DNA from: CAXQZU01 sp964228555
Lineage (GTDB): Bacteria; Planctomycetota; PLA2; JAEUHO01
Assembly: GCA_964228555.1 (NCBI GenBank)
Contig: CAXQZU010000016.1
Span: forward strand, 1-36,351
Length of the DNA: 36,351 nucleotides
Direction of reading: 5' to 3'
Positions within the stretch are counted from its first letter, which is position 1, and the number at the start of each line of letters is the position of its first letter. Positions 14,268-22,551 of this stretch are shown piece by piece. Below the pieces are notes generated by a model that worked only from the letters and a program-made list of their open reading frames with translations, did not search any database and was not told the DNA's origin. The position numbers and the translations under genes are program-made.

Positions 14268-16261
14268 CGCGGGGCAGTCCAGCGCGCCAGCTCCTCGGCG
14301 GCGTCGCGGCGCAGCTCCACCCATTCATCGCGCTGCCCGGCGCGGCGCTGGAGGTCTTGCAGGATGGCCGTGCCGCCGGCGCGATCGCCGCGGGCCAGCG
14401 CGAAGACGCCCTCCAGCAGGCGCAAGCGCGCGCGCGCCAGTGCGCCGTCGTCGCCGTCCGTGGCCCACAGCCCGCGCGAGGCGCGATGCGCGACCTGGGC
14501 GGCTTCCTGCAGGCGGCCCTCGCGCAGCGCGATGCGGCCGAGGTCCACCTGGCACTCGAAGGCCAGCCGGCGGCGCAACGGCTCGGGCAGCAGCGAGGCG
14601 TCGAGGCTGGCGAGCACCTGCTCGAACCCGTGGCGTGCCACCACGAGGTCGCCCGTGCCGCGCAGGGCCGTGTCGCCCGCGCCCAGCCAGGCCAGCGGCG
14701 CCTCGGCGGCCGCACGCACGCGCTCGCTGGCCGTGAGGCGCTCGGCCGCACGCTGGTAGGCGGCCTGCGACGCCTGCCACGCCGCTGCGGCCGGCGGCGT
14801 CCCCCAGGCGTCCCATGCCCGTTCGTGCGCCTCGCGTGCGGCGCGCAGGTCGGCGGTGGCGGCCGCCAGGTCGAGGTCGGCCGGCAGGCGCAGCAGCGAG
14901 AGGCCTGCCAGCACCACGCCCGATCCCACGATGCCCCAGCGCAGGCGCCGGGAGCGGCGCGCATGGTCGGCACGCACCTGCTCGTGGAGCGCGTGGTGCG
15001 CGACGAAGCCCGCGCGCGCGGAGGGCGTGCCGTGGCGGTGGCTGTGCACGTTGCCCAGCAGCAGCTCGATGCGCCGCAGCGCGCCCATCATGCGCGCCGC
15101 GCCCGCGGGCAGCGGCGCCGGCAGGCCGGGCAGCTCCAGCGGCGGCTCCTCGGGGTCCAGCGCGGCGCCGTGCAGCGCACCCTCGACATCGCTCTCGCGC
15201 TCGAAGTGACGCGAGACCGTGCCCAGCACCACGAACCACAGCAGCGCCAGGTGCAGCAGGCTGCGGCCGATGCCCTCGGGCAGCCCCGCCAGCGCCAGCG
15301 GCTCGTCGAGCACGACGAAGGCCAGCGAGAGCACGGCCACGATGGCGAGGAACCACGGCAGGTGTCCGCGCCGCACGTGCCCGGCCTCGTGGCAGAACAC
15401 GGCCTCCACCTCGGGCATGGGCATCGCCGCCAGCAGGCCATCGCTGACGAAGATGCGGCGCGTGCCGGCGCTCAGGCCCACCACCATCGCGTTGATGCCA
15501 CGCCCGCCCGTCTTCCACAGGCGCATCTCGCGGTAGCGCACGCCCAGGTGCTGCGCCAGCCGCTCGAGGCGCTCGCGCGCAGGCCCTGCGGGGAAGGGCT
15601 CGCTGGGCAGCAGCCGCGTCATCAGCCACGGCAGCAGCCACGCCAGCAGGCCGAACAGCACCAGCTCGAGCACGACGCGGAACTGGGGCAGGTCCTCCAT
15701 CCACGCGCGCGCCAGCGCGCAGCCGGGCACGCCGAGGTCGGCGGCCAGCGAGAGCGCGCCCAGCAGGCCCAGCAGGATGGCCAGCGGCACCAAGGCCAGG
15801 CCGTTGCGACGCAGGCCCGCGCGCACGGCGGCGGCGGCGCCGGCTTGCGGCGCCACGCGGCCCATGCGCTGGGCCACGGCGGCCTCCAGCTGGGCGCGCG
15901 CGGCCCACGCGGCGGCGAAGGCCATCACCATCGGCAGGAACAGCAGCGGGTAGCGCGCCAGCGCCCATGCATCAGGCACCAGCGCGTAGACCGCCGATCC
16001 GTAGCCCAGCAGCGACAGCGAGGCCCACCACGACAGCAAGGCACCCACCGGCATCAGGCCGGCGCGGCCCAGCGCCACCTCGGGCGCCTCGCCGGCCTCC
16101 AGCGCCCGCAGCGCCCGCTCGCGCAGGATGCCGGCCAGCGCCATCGCCACCAGCACCAGCGCACCGGTGCCGGCGAAGGCCAGCAGGGGACGGTGCTCGC
16201 CGGGGCCCAGCATGCCCAGCCCGAGCATCACGGCCAGCAGGAAGGTGAGGTCGGGCAGCAC
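14264..16261 (-). CDS. M48-family membrane zinc metallopeptidase
   Basis: The protein has 665 aa. Several N-terminal membrane segments (roughly 4-20, 25-45, 70-95, 100-122, 155-178, 197-215) precede a peptidase domain with HEAGH (291-295) and RHFERESD (351-358), where Glu356 is the probable third zinc ligand. GGRGINAMVVG (252-262) is the usual M48 segment upstream of the metal site. A further one or two membrane segments follow the active site. The C-terminal ~200 residues are helical and alanine-rich, somewhat like TPR repeats, an unusual extension for HtpX/Ste24 relatives. It probably degrades or processes membrane proteins. It starts at GTG 16261 with GGAGG upstream, 4 nt after the preceding stop. 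Confidence 0.9.
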   Translation of the reverse strand: MLPDLTFLLAVMLGLGMLGPGEHRPLLAFAGTGALVLVAMALAGILRERALRALEAGEAPEVALGRAGLMPVGALLSWWASLSLLGYGSAVYALVPDAWALARYPLLFLPMVMAFAAAWAARAQLEAAVAQRMGRVAPQAGAAAAVRAGLRRNGLALVPLAILLGLLGALSLAADLGVPGCALARAWMEDLPQFRVVLELVLFGLLAWLLPWLMTRLLPSEPFPAGPARERLERLAQHLGVRYREMRLWKTGGRGINAMVVGLSAGTRRIFVSDGLLAAMPMPEVEAVFCHEAGHVRRGHLPWFLAIVAVLSLAFVVLDEPLALAGLPEGIGRSLLHLALLWFVVLGTVSRHFERESDVEGALHGAALDPEEPPLELPGLPAPLPAGAARMMGALRRIELLLGNVHSHRHGTPSARAGFVAHHALHEQVRADHARRSRRLRWGIVGSGVVLAGLSLLRLPADLDLAAATADLRAAREAHERAWDAWGTPPAAAAWQASQAAYQRAAERLTASERVRAAAEAPLAWLGAGDTALRGTGDLVVARHGFEQVLASLDASLLPEPLRRRLAFECQVDLGRIALREGRLQEAAQVAHRASRGLWATDGDDGALARARLRLLEGVFALARGDRAGGTAILQDLQRRAGQRDEWVELRRDAAEELARWTAPR

Positions 16262-16265
16262 GGGC

Positions 16266-16877
16266 CTAGGCCTCCTGCGGGCCGGCGTAGGTGAAGGTGG
16301 CGCGCGCGGCGGGCACGCCCTCGAGGTCCAGCCGCAGCGACGCGCCGGCCTGCAGCGGCCCCACGCCCTCGGGCGTGCCCGTGAACACGAGGTCGCCGGC
16401 GCACAGGCCGAACCAGCGCTGCAGCCACGCCAGCAGGCGCGGCACCGGGTGCAGCATGTCGCGCGTGTCGCCCTGCTGGCGCAGCACGCCGTCCACGTGC
16501 AGCGTGAAGCGCAGGCGGTCCAGCGGCGGGGCGGCGGCCAGCGGCACCCACGGGCCCACCGCGGCCGAGCCGCGGAAGCCCTTGGCCGCGGCCCAGGGCA
16601 GGCCGGCCTGCTTGGCCGCGGCCTGGCGCGCGCGGTCGGTGAGGTCCAGCCCCAGCGCCAGCGCGTCGGGCTGGCCGCCGGGGCCGATGCGCAGCACCAG
16701 CTCCGCCTCGTGATGCAACTCGCCGATGCCGGCAGGCACCACGATGGGGCCCGGGGCCGCGACCCACGCGCTGGTGGGCTTGAGGAACACCACCGGCTCC
16801 TCGCCGGCGGCGGCCGGGCGCGCGCCCATCTCGCGTGCGTGCGCGGCGGAGTTGCGCCCGACGCAGTAGATCGTCAC
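16266..16877 (-). CDS. Fumarylacetoacetate hydrolase family enzyme (FAHD1/YcgM-like)
   Basis: The 203-aa cytoplasmic enzyme has the compact FAH fold. FLKPTSAWV, LHHEAELVLRIG (metal ligands of the E-x-E type), AKGFRGSAAVGPWVP, DMLHPVPRLLAWL and GDLVFTGTPEGVGPL are all present in family order. Its length matches FAHD1/YcgM enzymes, which cleave acylpyruvates or decarboxylate oxaloacetate; the exact substrate cannot be told. The GTG at 16877 was chosen because the family begins just before the first strand (here VTIYCVGRN) and a GGGGAGGG Shine-Dalgarno lies upstream. A hairpin (16893-16914) lies between it and the preceding heavy-metal-domain gene. Confidence 0.9.
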   Translation of the reverse strand: MTIYCVGRNSAAHAREMGARPAAAGEEPVVFLKPTSAWVAAPGPIVVPAGIGELHHEAELVLRIGPGGQPDALALGLDLTDRARQAAAKQAGLPWAAAKGFRGSAAVGPWVPLAAAPPLDRLRFTLHVDGVLRQQGDTRDMLHPVPRLLAWLQRWFGLCAGDLVFTGTPEGVGPLQAGASLRLDLEGVPAARATFTYAGPQEA

Positions 16878-16892
16878 GCGACGCCCTCCCCG

Positions 16893-16914
16893 GCTCGCGA
16901 CGCGTGTCGCGAGC
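16893..16914 (-). promoter_or_regulatory. Intercistronic hairpin before the FAH-family gene
   Basis: A perfect 9-bp stem (16893-16901 with 16906-16914, arm gctcgcgac) and a GCGT tetraloop fill most of the gap between two co-directional genes. No T-run follows it. It could mark an mRNA end, protect a processed transcript or set relative expression. Confidence 0.55.
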
Positions 16915-16923
16915 AGCCGTGCC

Positions 16924-17385
16924 TCACGGGCCCAGCACCCGGAAGCCCTGCGCCTCCAGCGCCGCCGCGATGCGCGGCGGGAGCGTCTCGCGCAGCGCCG
17001 GCTCGGCAAGCGTCACGACCACCCTGCTGTCGCCGTGGGAGGCCAGCGCGTCCTTCACGCCCGGCAGGGCCTTGAGCGTGTCCTCGATCTTCTTCTCGCA
17101 GCCGGCACAGCGCATGCGCCAGGCCGAGAACTCCAGCGTGCTGCCCTCGCCGCGCCAGCGCTGGGCCACCACCGGCGCCACCGGCTCGGCCGCCGCCGCG
17201 GTGGGGGCCGCCGGCGCCGGCGCGGGCGTGGCGCCCGCCGTGGCCTTGTGCTGCGCGCAGTCGCAGTCGCCGCCGGCCGCCAGCGCCAGGGCGGCCAGCG
17301 CGAGGGCGGCCGTGCGCAGCGCCGGTCGCGCTGCCCGCAGCATGGGGACGAGGGTGCGTCGGGGCAGCAGGCCGGTCAGGCGCAT
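16924..17385 (-). CDS. Exported heavy-metal-associated (HMA) domain protein
   Basis: The protein has 153 aa. A basic start and an Ala/Leu-rich segment (24-39) form a signal peptide or anchor. A short CDC motif (41-43) and a Pro/Ala linker follow. The C-terminal half is an HMA fold with MRCAGC (91-96, the MxCxxC metal site), then EKKIEDTLKALPGV and the SRVVVTL strand. Such domains bind Cu(I), Zn or Hg. Here it would act outside the cytoplasm, as a metal sink, chaperone or sensor. A GGAG Shine-Dalgarno supports ATG 17385; an internal ATG at 17343 is possible. It is divergent from the molybdenum-hydroxylase operon and heads the run to the FAH-family and M48 genes. Confidence 0.85.
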   Translation of the reverse strand: MRLTGLLPRRTLVPMLRAARPALRTAALALAALALAAGGDCDCAQHKATAGATPAPAPAAPTAAAAEPVAPVVAQRWRGEGSTLEFSAWRMRCAGCEKKIEDTLKALPGVKDALASHGDSRVVVTLAEPALRETLPPRIAAALEAQGFRVLGP

Positions 17386-17426
17386 GGGGACTCCGCTCGG
17401 GCGTGGCAGCCGTGGGTGCGAGGCGC

Positions 17427-17432
17427 TAGCCT
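17427..17432 (+). promoter_or_regulatory. Candidate -10 of the molybdenum-hydroxylase operon
   Basis: TAGCCT lies 30 nt before the first ATG at 17463 and fits the TAnnnT pattern. No good -35 is seen at 16-18 nt. A GGGAG lies 13 nt before the ATG, so a short leader with a Shine-Dalgarno is likely. Confidence 0.35.
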
Positions 17433-17462
17433 ACGCGTCCCTGCGGGAGCGACCTCACGCGC

Positions 17463-18056
17463 ATGGCCGAGCCCACGATCCCCCCTGCGCCGCCCGAGCC
17501 GCCGCCCGGCCGCGCCAAGGTGCACATGACGCTCGACGTCAACGGCGAGCGCCAGGAGGTGGCCTTCGCCCCGCACAAGACGCTGCTGGAGGTGCTGCGC
17601 GAGGACATGGCCCTCACCGGCACCAAGCACGGCTGCGAGCTGGGCGAGTGCGGCACCTGCACCGTGATGGTGGACGGCCAGCCCGTGCTCTCGTGCCTGG
17701 TGCTGGGCCTGGAGTGCGAGGGCGCGCGCATCGAGACGGTCGAGGGCCTCGCCAGCGCCTCCGGGCCGCACCCGCTGCAGGTGGCCTTCGCCGACCTGGG
17801 CGCGGCGCAGTGCGGCTCCTGCACGCCCGGGTTCCTGATGGCCGCCAAGGCGCTGCTGGACCAGGACCCGGCACCCTCGCGTGACACGCTCAAGGAGGAG
17901 CTGGGCGGCAACCTGTGCCGCTGCACGGGCTACCTCAAGATCTACGAGGCCATCGAGTGGGCCGCCGGCACGCTGCGCGGCGAGCACCCGGCCAGCCCGC
18001 TGCAGCCGGGCGCCACGGCGCCGCACGTGCACGGCGAGGGCTGCCGCCATGGCTGA
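17463..18056 (+). CDS. Molybdenum hydroxylase [2Fe-2S] subunit (HcrC-like)
   Basis: A 197-aa small subunit of the xanthine-oxidase family. The ferredoxin-type cluster motif CELGECGTCTV (about 60-70) and the helical-domain cluster CGSCTPG with NLCRCTGY are complete, so both [2Fe-2S] centres can form and pass electrons between the FAD and Mo subunits. The N-terminus has a short proline-rich lead and the C-terminus a His/Gly tail (HVHGEGCRHG), neither part of the usual domain. It is the first gene of a small-large-medium operon, and its stop overlaps the next start by 8 nt. The closest functional parallel is 4-hydroxybenzoyl-CoA reductase, because of the medium subunit. Confidence 0.93.
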   Translation: MAEPTIPPAPPEPPPGRAKVHMTLDVNGERQEVAFAPHKTLLEVLREDMALTGTKHGCELGECGTCTVMVDGQPVLSCLVLGLECEGARIETVEGLASASGPHPLQVAFADLGAAQCGSCTPGFLMAAKALLDQDPAPSRDTLKEELGGNLCRCTGYLKIYEAIEWAAGTLRGEHPASPLQPGATAPHVHGEGCRHG

Positions 18057-20529
18057 GCCCACGCAGCCCGCCCAGCCGGCGCCGGCCCGCAAGCCCCGCC
18101 GCATCGTCGGCACGTCCTACCGCAAGGTGGACGGGATGATGAAGGTGACGGGGCAGACGCGCTTCGCCGACGACCTCGTGCTGCCGCGCATGCTCACGGC
18201 CAAGATCCTGCGCAGCGACGTGGCCTACGCGCGCATCGTCAGCATCGACACCTCGGCCGCCGAGGCGCTGCCGGGCGTGAAGGCCGTGCTCACCGGCAAG
18301 GCGCTGCCCATCCCCTTCGGCATCCTGCCCGTGTCGCAGGACGAGCACGCCCTGTGCCCGGACGTGGTGCGCTTCGTGGGCGATCCCGTGGCGGCGGTTG
18401 CGGCGGTGGACGAGGAGACGGCCTTCGAGGCCATCCAGCGCATCAAGGTCACCTACGAGAAGCTCACCCCGGTGTTCGACCCGGAGGAGGCGATCAAGAA
18501 CGCGGTGCCGCCGCTGCACGCCTACGGCGACGACGGCAACGTGCACAAGCGCGTCTCGATGCAGTTCGGCGACGTGGACGGCGCGCTGGCGAAGAGCGAC
18601 CTCGTGCTCGAGGACACCTACTTCTTCGAGGGCAACACGCACCTGCCCATGGAGCAGCACGCCACGCTGGCCTGGCAGGAGCCCGACGGGCGCCTGACGG
18701 TGTGGTCCTCCACCCAGACGCCGCACTACCTGCACCGCTCGCTGGCCAAGGTGCTGCAGATGCCGCCCAGCCGCATCCGCGTGGTGGCCTGCCCCAACGG
18801 CGGCGGCTTCGGCGGCAAGAGCGACCCCTTCAACCACGAGCTCGTCGTCGCGCAGCTCAGCCGCATGACCAACCGCCCGGTGAAGGTCACGCTCACGCGC
18901 GAGGAGGTCTTCTACTGCCACCGCGGCCGCCACCCCGTGCTGATGAAGGCGCGCATGGGCCTCACCAAGGACGGCAGGATCACGGGCCTGCACTTCCAGA
19001 GCCTGCTGGACGGCGGCGCCTACGGCTCCTACGGCGTGGCCAGCACCTACTACACGGGCGCGCTGCAGACGGTCACCTACCAGGTGCCCACGTACCGCTT
19101 CGACGGCGTGCGCACCTTCACCAACAAGCCGCCCTGCGGCCCCAAGCGCGGCCACGGCACGCCCCAGCCGCGCTTCGCGCTGGAGGTGCACCTGGACAAG
19201 GCGGCGCAGCGGCTGGGCATCGACCCCGCCGACCTGCGCCTGCGCATGCTGCAGCCCGCCCACAGCGTGACGGCCAACTGGCTGCGCGTGGGCTCGATGG
19301 GCCTGGGCCCCTGCATCGAGAAGGTGGTGGGGGGCAGCCGCTGGCGCGAGCGGCGCGGCAAGCTGGGCCGCGACGCGCAGGGACGCCGGCGGGGCCTGGG
19401 CCTGGCCTGCGCCTCCTACATCTGCGGCGCCGGACTGCCCATCTACTGGAACGCCATGCCGCACAGCGGCGTGACGCTCAAGCTGGACCGTGGCGGCGGC
19501 GTGGCCGCCTTCTGCGGCTCCACCGACATCGGGCAGGGCAGCGACACGGTGCTGGCCGCCTGCGTGGCCGAGGTGCTGGGCATCTCGCTGGGCCACGTGC
19601 GGGTGGTGGTGAGCGACACCGACCTCACGCCCGTGGACCTGGGCTCGTACAGCAGCCGCGTGACGATGATGTCGGGCAACGCCGCCATCCAGGCCGCCGA
19701 GCGCGCGCGCGAGCTGCTGGCCAAGGCCGTCAGCGCCAGGCTGGGCGTGCCCGAGAGCCGGCTGGCCTTCGCGGAAGACCGCGTCTTCGACGTGGAGGAC
19801 GCCACGCGCGGCGTCACCTTCCCCGAGGCCGTGGTGCTGGCCGAGTCGCGCTTCGGCACCATCGCCACGGTGGGCTCCTACACGCCGCCGCCCACGCCGG
19901 GCGCCTACCGCGGCGCGGGCGTGGGCCCCTCGCCGGCCTACTCGTACAGCGCCGCCGTGGTCGAGGTGGCGGTGGACGAGGACACCGGGCGCGTGGACGC
20001 CACCAAGGTGTGGATCGCCCACGACATCGGCGAGTCGATCAACGAGATGCTCGTGCTGGGCCAGGTCGAGGGCAGCGTCTACATGGGCCTGGGCGAGGCG
20101 CTGATGGAGGAGATGGCCTACCGGGGCAACCGCTTCGGCGTGCACAAGATCCCCTCGCTGCTCGAGTACAAGAGCCCCACCACGCACGAGATGCCCGAGG
20201 TGGTCACCTACATCGTCAAGGACCCCGATCCCAACGGGCCCTTCGGCGCCAAGGAGGTGGGCCAGGGCCCGCTGCTGCCGATCATGCCGGCGGTGGCCAA
20301 CGCGGTGTTCGACGCCGTGGGCGTGCGCGTGGACGAGGTGCCCATCACGCCCGACAAGGTGCTCAAGGCCCTCGAGGCGCGCGACCGCCGCTACGGGCCC
20401 ACGTCCTATCCCGACCTGCGCATCACCGAGACCATGCGCGTGCTCACGCCCGCCGAGGGCGGCGACGGCAAGGGCCCCGACGCGCGCCGCGAGCGCAAGC
20501 CGGGCGCCAAGGAGGGCAGCCCGCGATGA
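18049..20529 (+). CDS. Molybdenum hydroxylase large (Mo-cofactor) subunit (HcrA-like)
   Basis: The 826-aa subunit binds the molybdopterin cofactor and holds the active site. GGGFGGK (251-257) and RGHGTPQPRF (367-376) are the cofactor-contact motifs. DIGQGSDTVL is a further family signature. The active-site glutamate is Glu736 in GPFGAKEVGQG. The first ~25 residues are a Pro/Ala-rich lead without a signal peptide. The last ~30 residues (KGPDARRERKPGAKEG) are charged and probably disordered. The family hydroxylates or reductively dehydroxylates aromatic or heterocyclic substrates; sequence does not fix the substrate. The ATG at 18049 overlaps the small-subunit stop, and the TGA overlaps the next ATG. 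Confidence 0.95.
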   Translation: MAEPTQPAQPAPARKPRRIVGTSYRKVDGMMKVTGQTRFADDLVLPRMLTAKILRSDVAYARIVSIDTSAAEALPGVKAVLTGKALPIPFGILPVSQDEHALCPDVVRFVGDPVAAVAAVDEETAFEAIQRIKVTYEKLTPVFDPEEAIKNAVPPLHAYGDDGNVHKRVSMQFGDVDGALAKSDLVLEDTYFFEGNTHLPMEQHATLAWQEPDGRLTVWSSTQTPHYLHRSLAKVLQMPPSRIRVVACPNGGGFGGKSDPFNHELVVAQLSRMTNRPVKVTLTREEVFYCHRGRHPVLMKARMGLTKDGRITGLHFQSLLDGGAYGSYGVASTYYTGALQTVTYQVPTYRFDGVRTFTNKPPCGPKRGHGTPQPRFALEVHLDKAAQRLGIDPADLRLRMLQPAHSVTANWLRVGSMGLGPCIEKVVGGSRWRERRGKLGRDAQGRRRGLGLACASYICGAGLPIYWNAMPHSGVTLKLDRGGGVAAFCGSTDIGQGSDTVLAACVAEVLGISLGHVRVVVSDTDLTPVDLGSYSSRVTMMSGNAAIQAAERARELLAKAVSARLGVPESRLAFAEDRVFDVEDATRGVTFPEAVVLAESRFGTIATVGSYTPPPTPGAYRGAGVGPSPAYSYSAAVVEVAVDEDTGRVDATKVWIAHDIGESINEMLVLGQVEGSVYMGLGEALMEEMAYRGNRFGVHKIPSLLEYKSPTTHEMPEVVTYIVKDPDPNGPFGAKEVGQGPLLPIMPAVANAVFDAVGVRVDEVPITPDKVLKALEARDRRYGPTSYPDLRITETMRVLTPAEGGDGKGPDARRERKPGAKEGSPR

Positions 20530-21503
20530 TGCGCCTGCCCGCCTTCGCCTACCGCGCGCCCACCACGCCCGCCGAGGTGGCCCGCGTGCTGGCCTCCGAC
20601 CCCGCCGCGATGGTGGTGGCCGGCGGCACCGACCTCTACCCCAACATGAAGCGGCGCCACCAGCAGCCCAAGACGGTGGTGGCCCTGCGCCGCGTGCAGG
20701 CCTTGCGCGGCATCCAGTGGCACGCCGACGGCTCGCTCACGCTGGGCGCGGGCGAGACGTTGCGCGCGGTGGAGCGCGACCCGGGCGTGGAGGCGCGCCT
20801 GCCCGCGCTGGCGCACGCCGTGCGCACCATCAGCACGCCCTTGCTGCGCAACATGGGCACGATCGGCGGCAACGTGTGCCTGGACACGCGCTGCAACTAC
20901 TACAACCAGACCTGGGAGTGGCGCCGCGCGATCAACTTCTGCATGAAGTGCGACGGCGACACCTGCTGGGTGGCGCCCTCCAGCCCGCGCTGCTGGGCGG
21001 TCAACAGCAGCGACAGCGTGCCCGTGCTGGTGGCGCTGGGCGCCACGGCGCGCCTGGTGGGCCCGCAGGGCGAGCGCACGCTGCCGGTGGCGGCGCTGTT
21101 CCGCAACGACGGCATCGCCTACCTCACCAAGGCGCGCGACGAGCTGCTCGTGAGCCTCACCATCCCGGCGCAGGGCAGCGCGCGCAGCACCTACCGCAAG
21201 GTGCGCCGGCGCGGCGCCTTCGACTTCCCGGTGGCCTCGGCGGCCGTGCGCGTGCGCATGGACGGCGAGCGCGTGGCGGCTGCCGACATCGTGCTCAACG
21301 CCGTCACCAGCGCGCCCGTGGTGGCCACCGAGGCGCAGCAGGCCCTGCTGGGCCAGCGCCTGGACGAGGCCACCATCGCCGCCGCTGCCGAGAAGGCCGC
21401 CCGGCTGGCCAAGCCGCTGGACAACACCGACCACCTCGCCGCCTGGCGCAAGAAGGTGGTGCAGGTGGAGGTGCGCCGCGCGCTGGAGTCGCTGCGCGCG
21501 TAG
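20526..21503 (+). CDS. Molybdenum hydroxylase FAD subunit with extra [4Fe-4S] motif (HcrB-like)
   Basis: The 325-aa subunit has the FAD-binding signatures VAGGTDLYPNMK (31-42) and TIGGN (112-116). Directly after the latter is an insertion with Cys123, Cys139, Cys147 and Cys156, spaced C-x15-C-x7-C-x8-C. As I recall, this is the spacing of the [4Fe-4S] ligands of the Thauera 4-hydroxybenzoyl-CoA reductase beta subunit, and ordinary xanthine-oxidase-family FAD subunits lack it. Further Cys at 118 and 142 flank the motif. In that enzyme the cluster lets low-potential electrons run towards the Mo site. The start overlaps the large-subunit stop (ATGATGA; the second ATG at 20529 is also possible). 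No CoA ligase or ferredoxin gene adjoins it. Confidence 0.94.
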   Translation: MMRLPAFAYRAPTTPAEVARVLASDPAAMVVAGGTDLYPNMKRRHQQPKTVVALRRVQALRGIQWHADGSLTLGAGETLRAVERDPGVEARLPALAHAVRTISTPLLRNMGTIGGNVCLDTRCNYYNQTWEWRRAINFCMKCDGDTCWVAPSSPRCWAVNSSDSVPVLVALGATARLVGPQGERTLPVAALFRNDGIAYLTKARDELLVSLTIPAQGSARSTYRKVRRRGAFDFPVASAAVRVRMDGERVAAADIVLNAVTSAPVVATEAQQALLGQRLDEATIAAAAEKAARLAKPLDNTDHLAAWRKKVVQVEVRRALESLRA

Positions 21504-21548
21504 CCGGCCGGCGCGCGCAGCCGGCGCCCGGGCGCGGCCCGCGCGGCG

Positions 21549-22334
21549 CTAGCCGCCGGCGCCGCCCGTCACGCCGTGGGCCGCGCAGGCGGCGAGGAAG
21601 CGCGCGTGCGCGCCCACCTCGAGGGCCAGCCGCCGGTTCGTGCGCGGGTGCTTGAAGGCCAGGGCCAGGCGCTGCGGGGCCACGAGGTGGCGCTCGCCGG
21701 CCGGCGCGGGCGCCAGCGGGGCGTCGCCGCGCTGCAGCAGCGCCCACGCGCAGCCCGCGTGCGTGCCGCGCTCGAGCACGGCCTCGTGCGCGCCGCCGGG
21801 CAGCGCGCCGGCCGTGCCCGGCGTGCGCAGCGCCAGCAGCGTCTCGCGCACGCGCCCGTCCTGCAGCGCCGCCGCGTGCGTGCGCGCCAGCGCCGCCGAG
21901 GCCAGCAGCAGCACGGGCCCGTGGCCGGGCGCCGACGGGTCGGGCGCGGCGCACAGCCCGCTGCGCCCCAGCGCCGTGCCCACGGCCGCGGCCAGTGCCT
22001 CGGGCGTGGGGGCCTCGAAGGCGGCGCGCTCGACCACCACCACCTGCGCGTCGGCGTGCAGCACGCCGGCGGGCAGCGCCGTGCGCGCGCGCGGCGGCGC
22101 TGCGGCGCGCAAGGCCTCGGGCGGCAGGTCGTCGGCGTCGAAGGCGAGGCGTGCGCCCGGCGCCACCGGCGTGCCCGGATCGCGTACCACCCGCCCGTCC
22201 ACGCGCGCCGCGCCGGCGGCGATCAGCCGCTCGAGCAGCCGCCGCGAGGGCGGTCGCCCCGCCTCGGCAGCCAGGTGCGCGCGCAGGGCCTCGAGAAGCG
22301 GGGGAGCGGGCTCGGCGGGGGACACGAACAACAT
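21549..22334 (-). CDS. RluA-like pseudouridine synthase homologue lacking the catalytic motif
   Basis: The 261-aa protein has an N-terminal S4 RNA-binding domain (LLERLIAAGAARVDGRVV, about 29-46), then LHADAQVVVVERAAFEAPTP, which matches the first strand pair of RluA catalytic domains. The place where HRLDRxTSG should hold the catalytic Asp instead reads APDPSAPGHGPVLLLAS. After it come RVRETLLAL and HPRTNRRLALEVGAHARF, matching later RluA segments. The fold therefore looks conserved while the nucleophilic Asp is gone, so an RNA-binding, non-catalytic role is likely. It is not a frameshift: the frame is open throughout and the spacing is kept. The ATG at 22334 has GGAGG 10 nt upstream. Confidence 0.8.
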   Translation of the reverse strand: MLFVSPAEPAPPLLEALRAHLAAEAGRPPSRRLLERLIAAGAARVDGRVVRDPGTPVAPGARLAFDADDLPPEALRAAAPPRARTALPAGVLHADAQVVVVERAAFEAPTPEALAAAVGTALGRSGLCAAPDPSAPGHGPVLLLASAALARTHAAALQDGRVRETLLALRTPGTAGALPGGAHEAVLERGTHAGCAWALLQRGDAPLAPAPAGERHLVAPQRLALAFKHPRTNRRLALEVGAHARFLAACAAHGVTGGAGG

Positions 22335-22347
22335 GCTACGTCGGCCT

Positions 22348-22456
22348 CCGACAGGCGCCCGGCCCGGCGCCGGCGGCCATGCCACATCGCAGGGCTGTCG
22401 CGTGCGGTCACGCCCGCGCTCCAAGGCCCGCGCCGGGCCTGCCTTGCGCCTGTCGG
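22348..22456. repeat. Inverted repeat between divergent genes
   Basis: Arms ccgacaggcgc (22348-22358) and gcgcctgtcgg (22446-22456) are an exact 11-bp inverted repeat placed near each end of the 217-nt gap between the RluA-like and DHS-like genes. Each arm reads GCGCCTGTCGG towards its own gene. The arms could be paired operators or shared promoter elements. Confidence 0.55.
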
Positions 22457-22551
22457 GACGGGCCAGCATCGTAGGGCCCCCGCGCAGGCGCCGGCGTGCT
22501 GCGCATGGGCACGTCGCAGCCCGCCGGCACCCGCAAGCGAGGAGGTCCCGC

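Noticed and set aside
16893..16914. Intrinsic terminator after the HMA gene
   Set aside because: The stem is good but no T-run follows, and a Shine-Dalgarno and the next gene begin within 16 nt, so a plain terminator is not supported.
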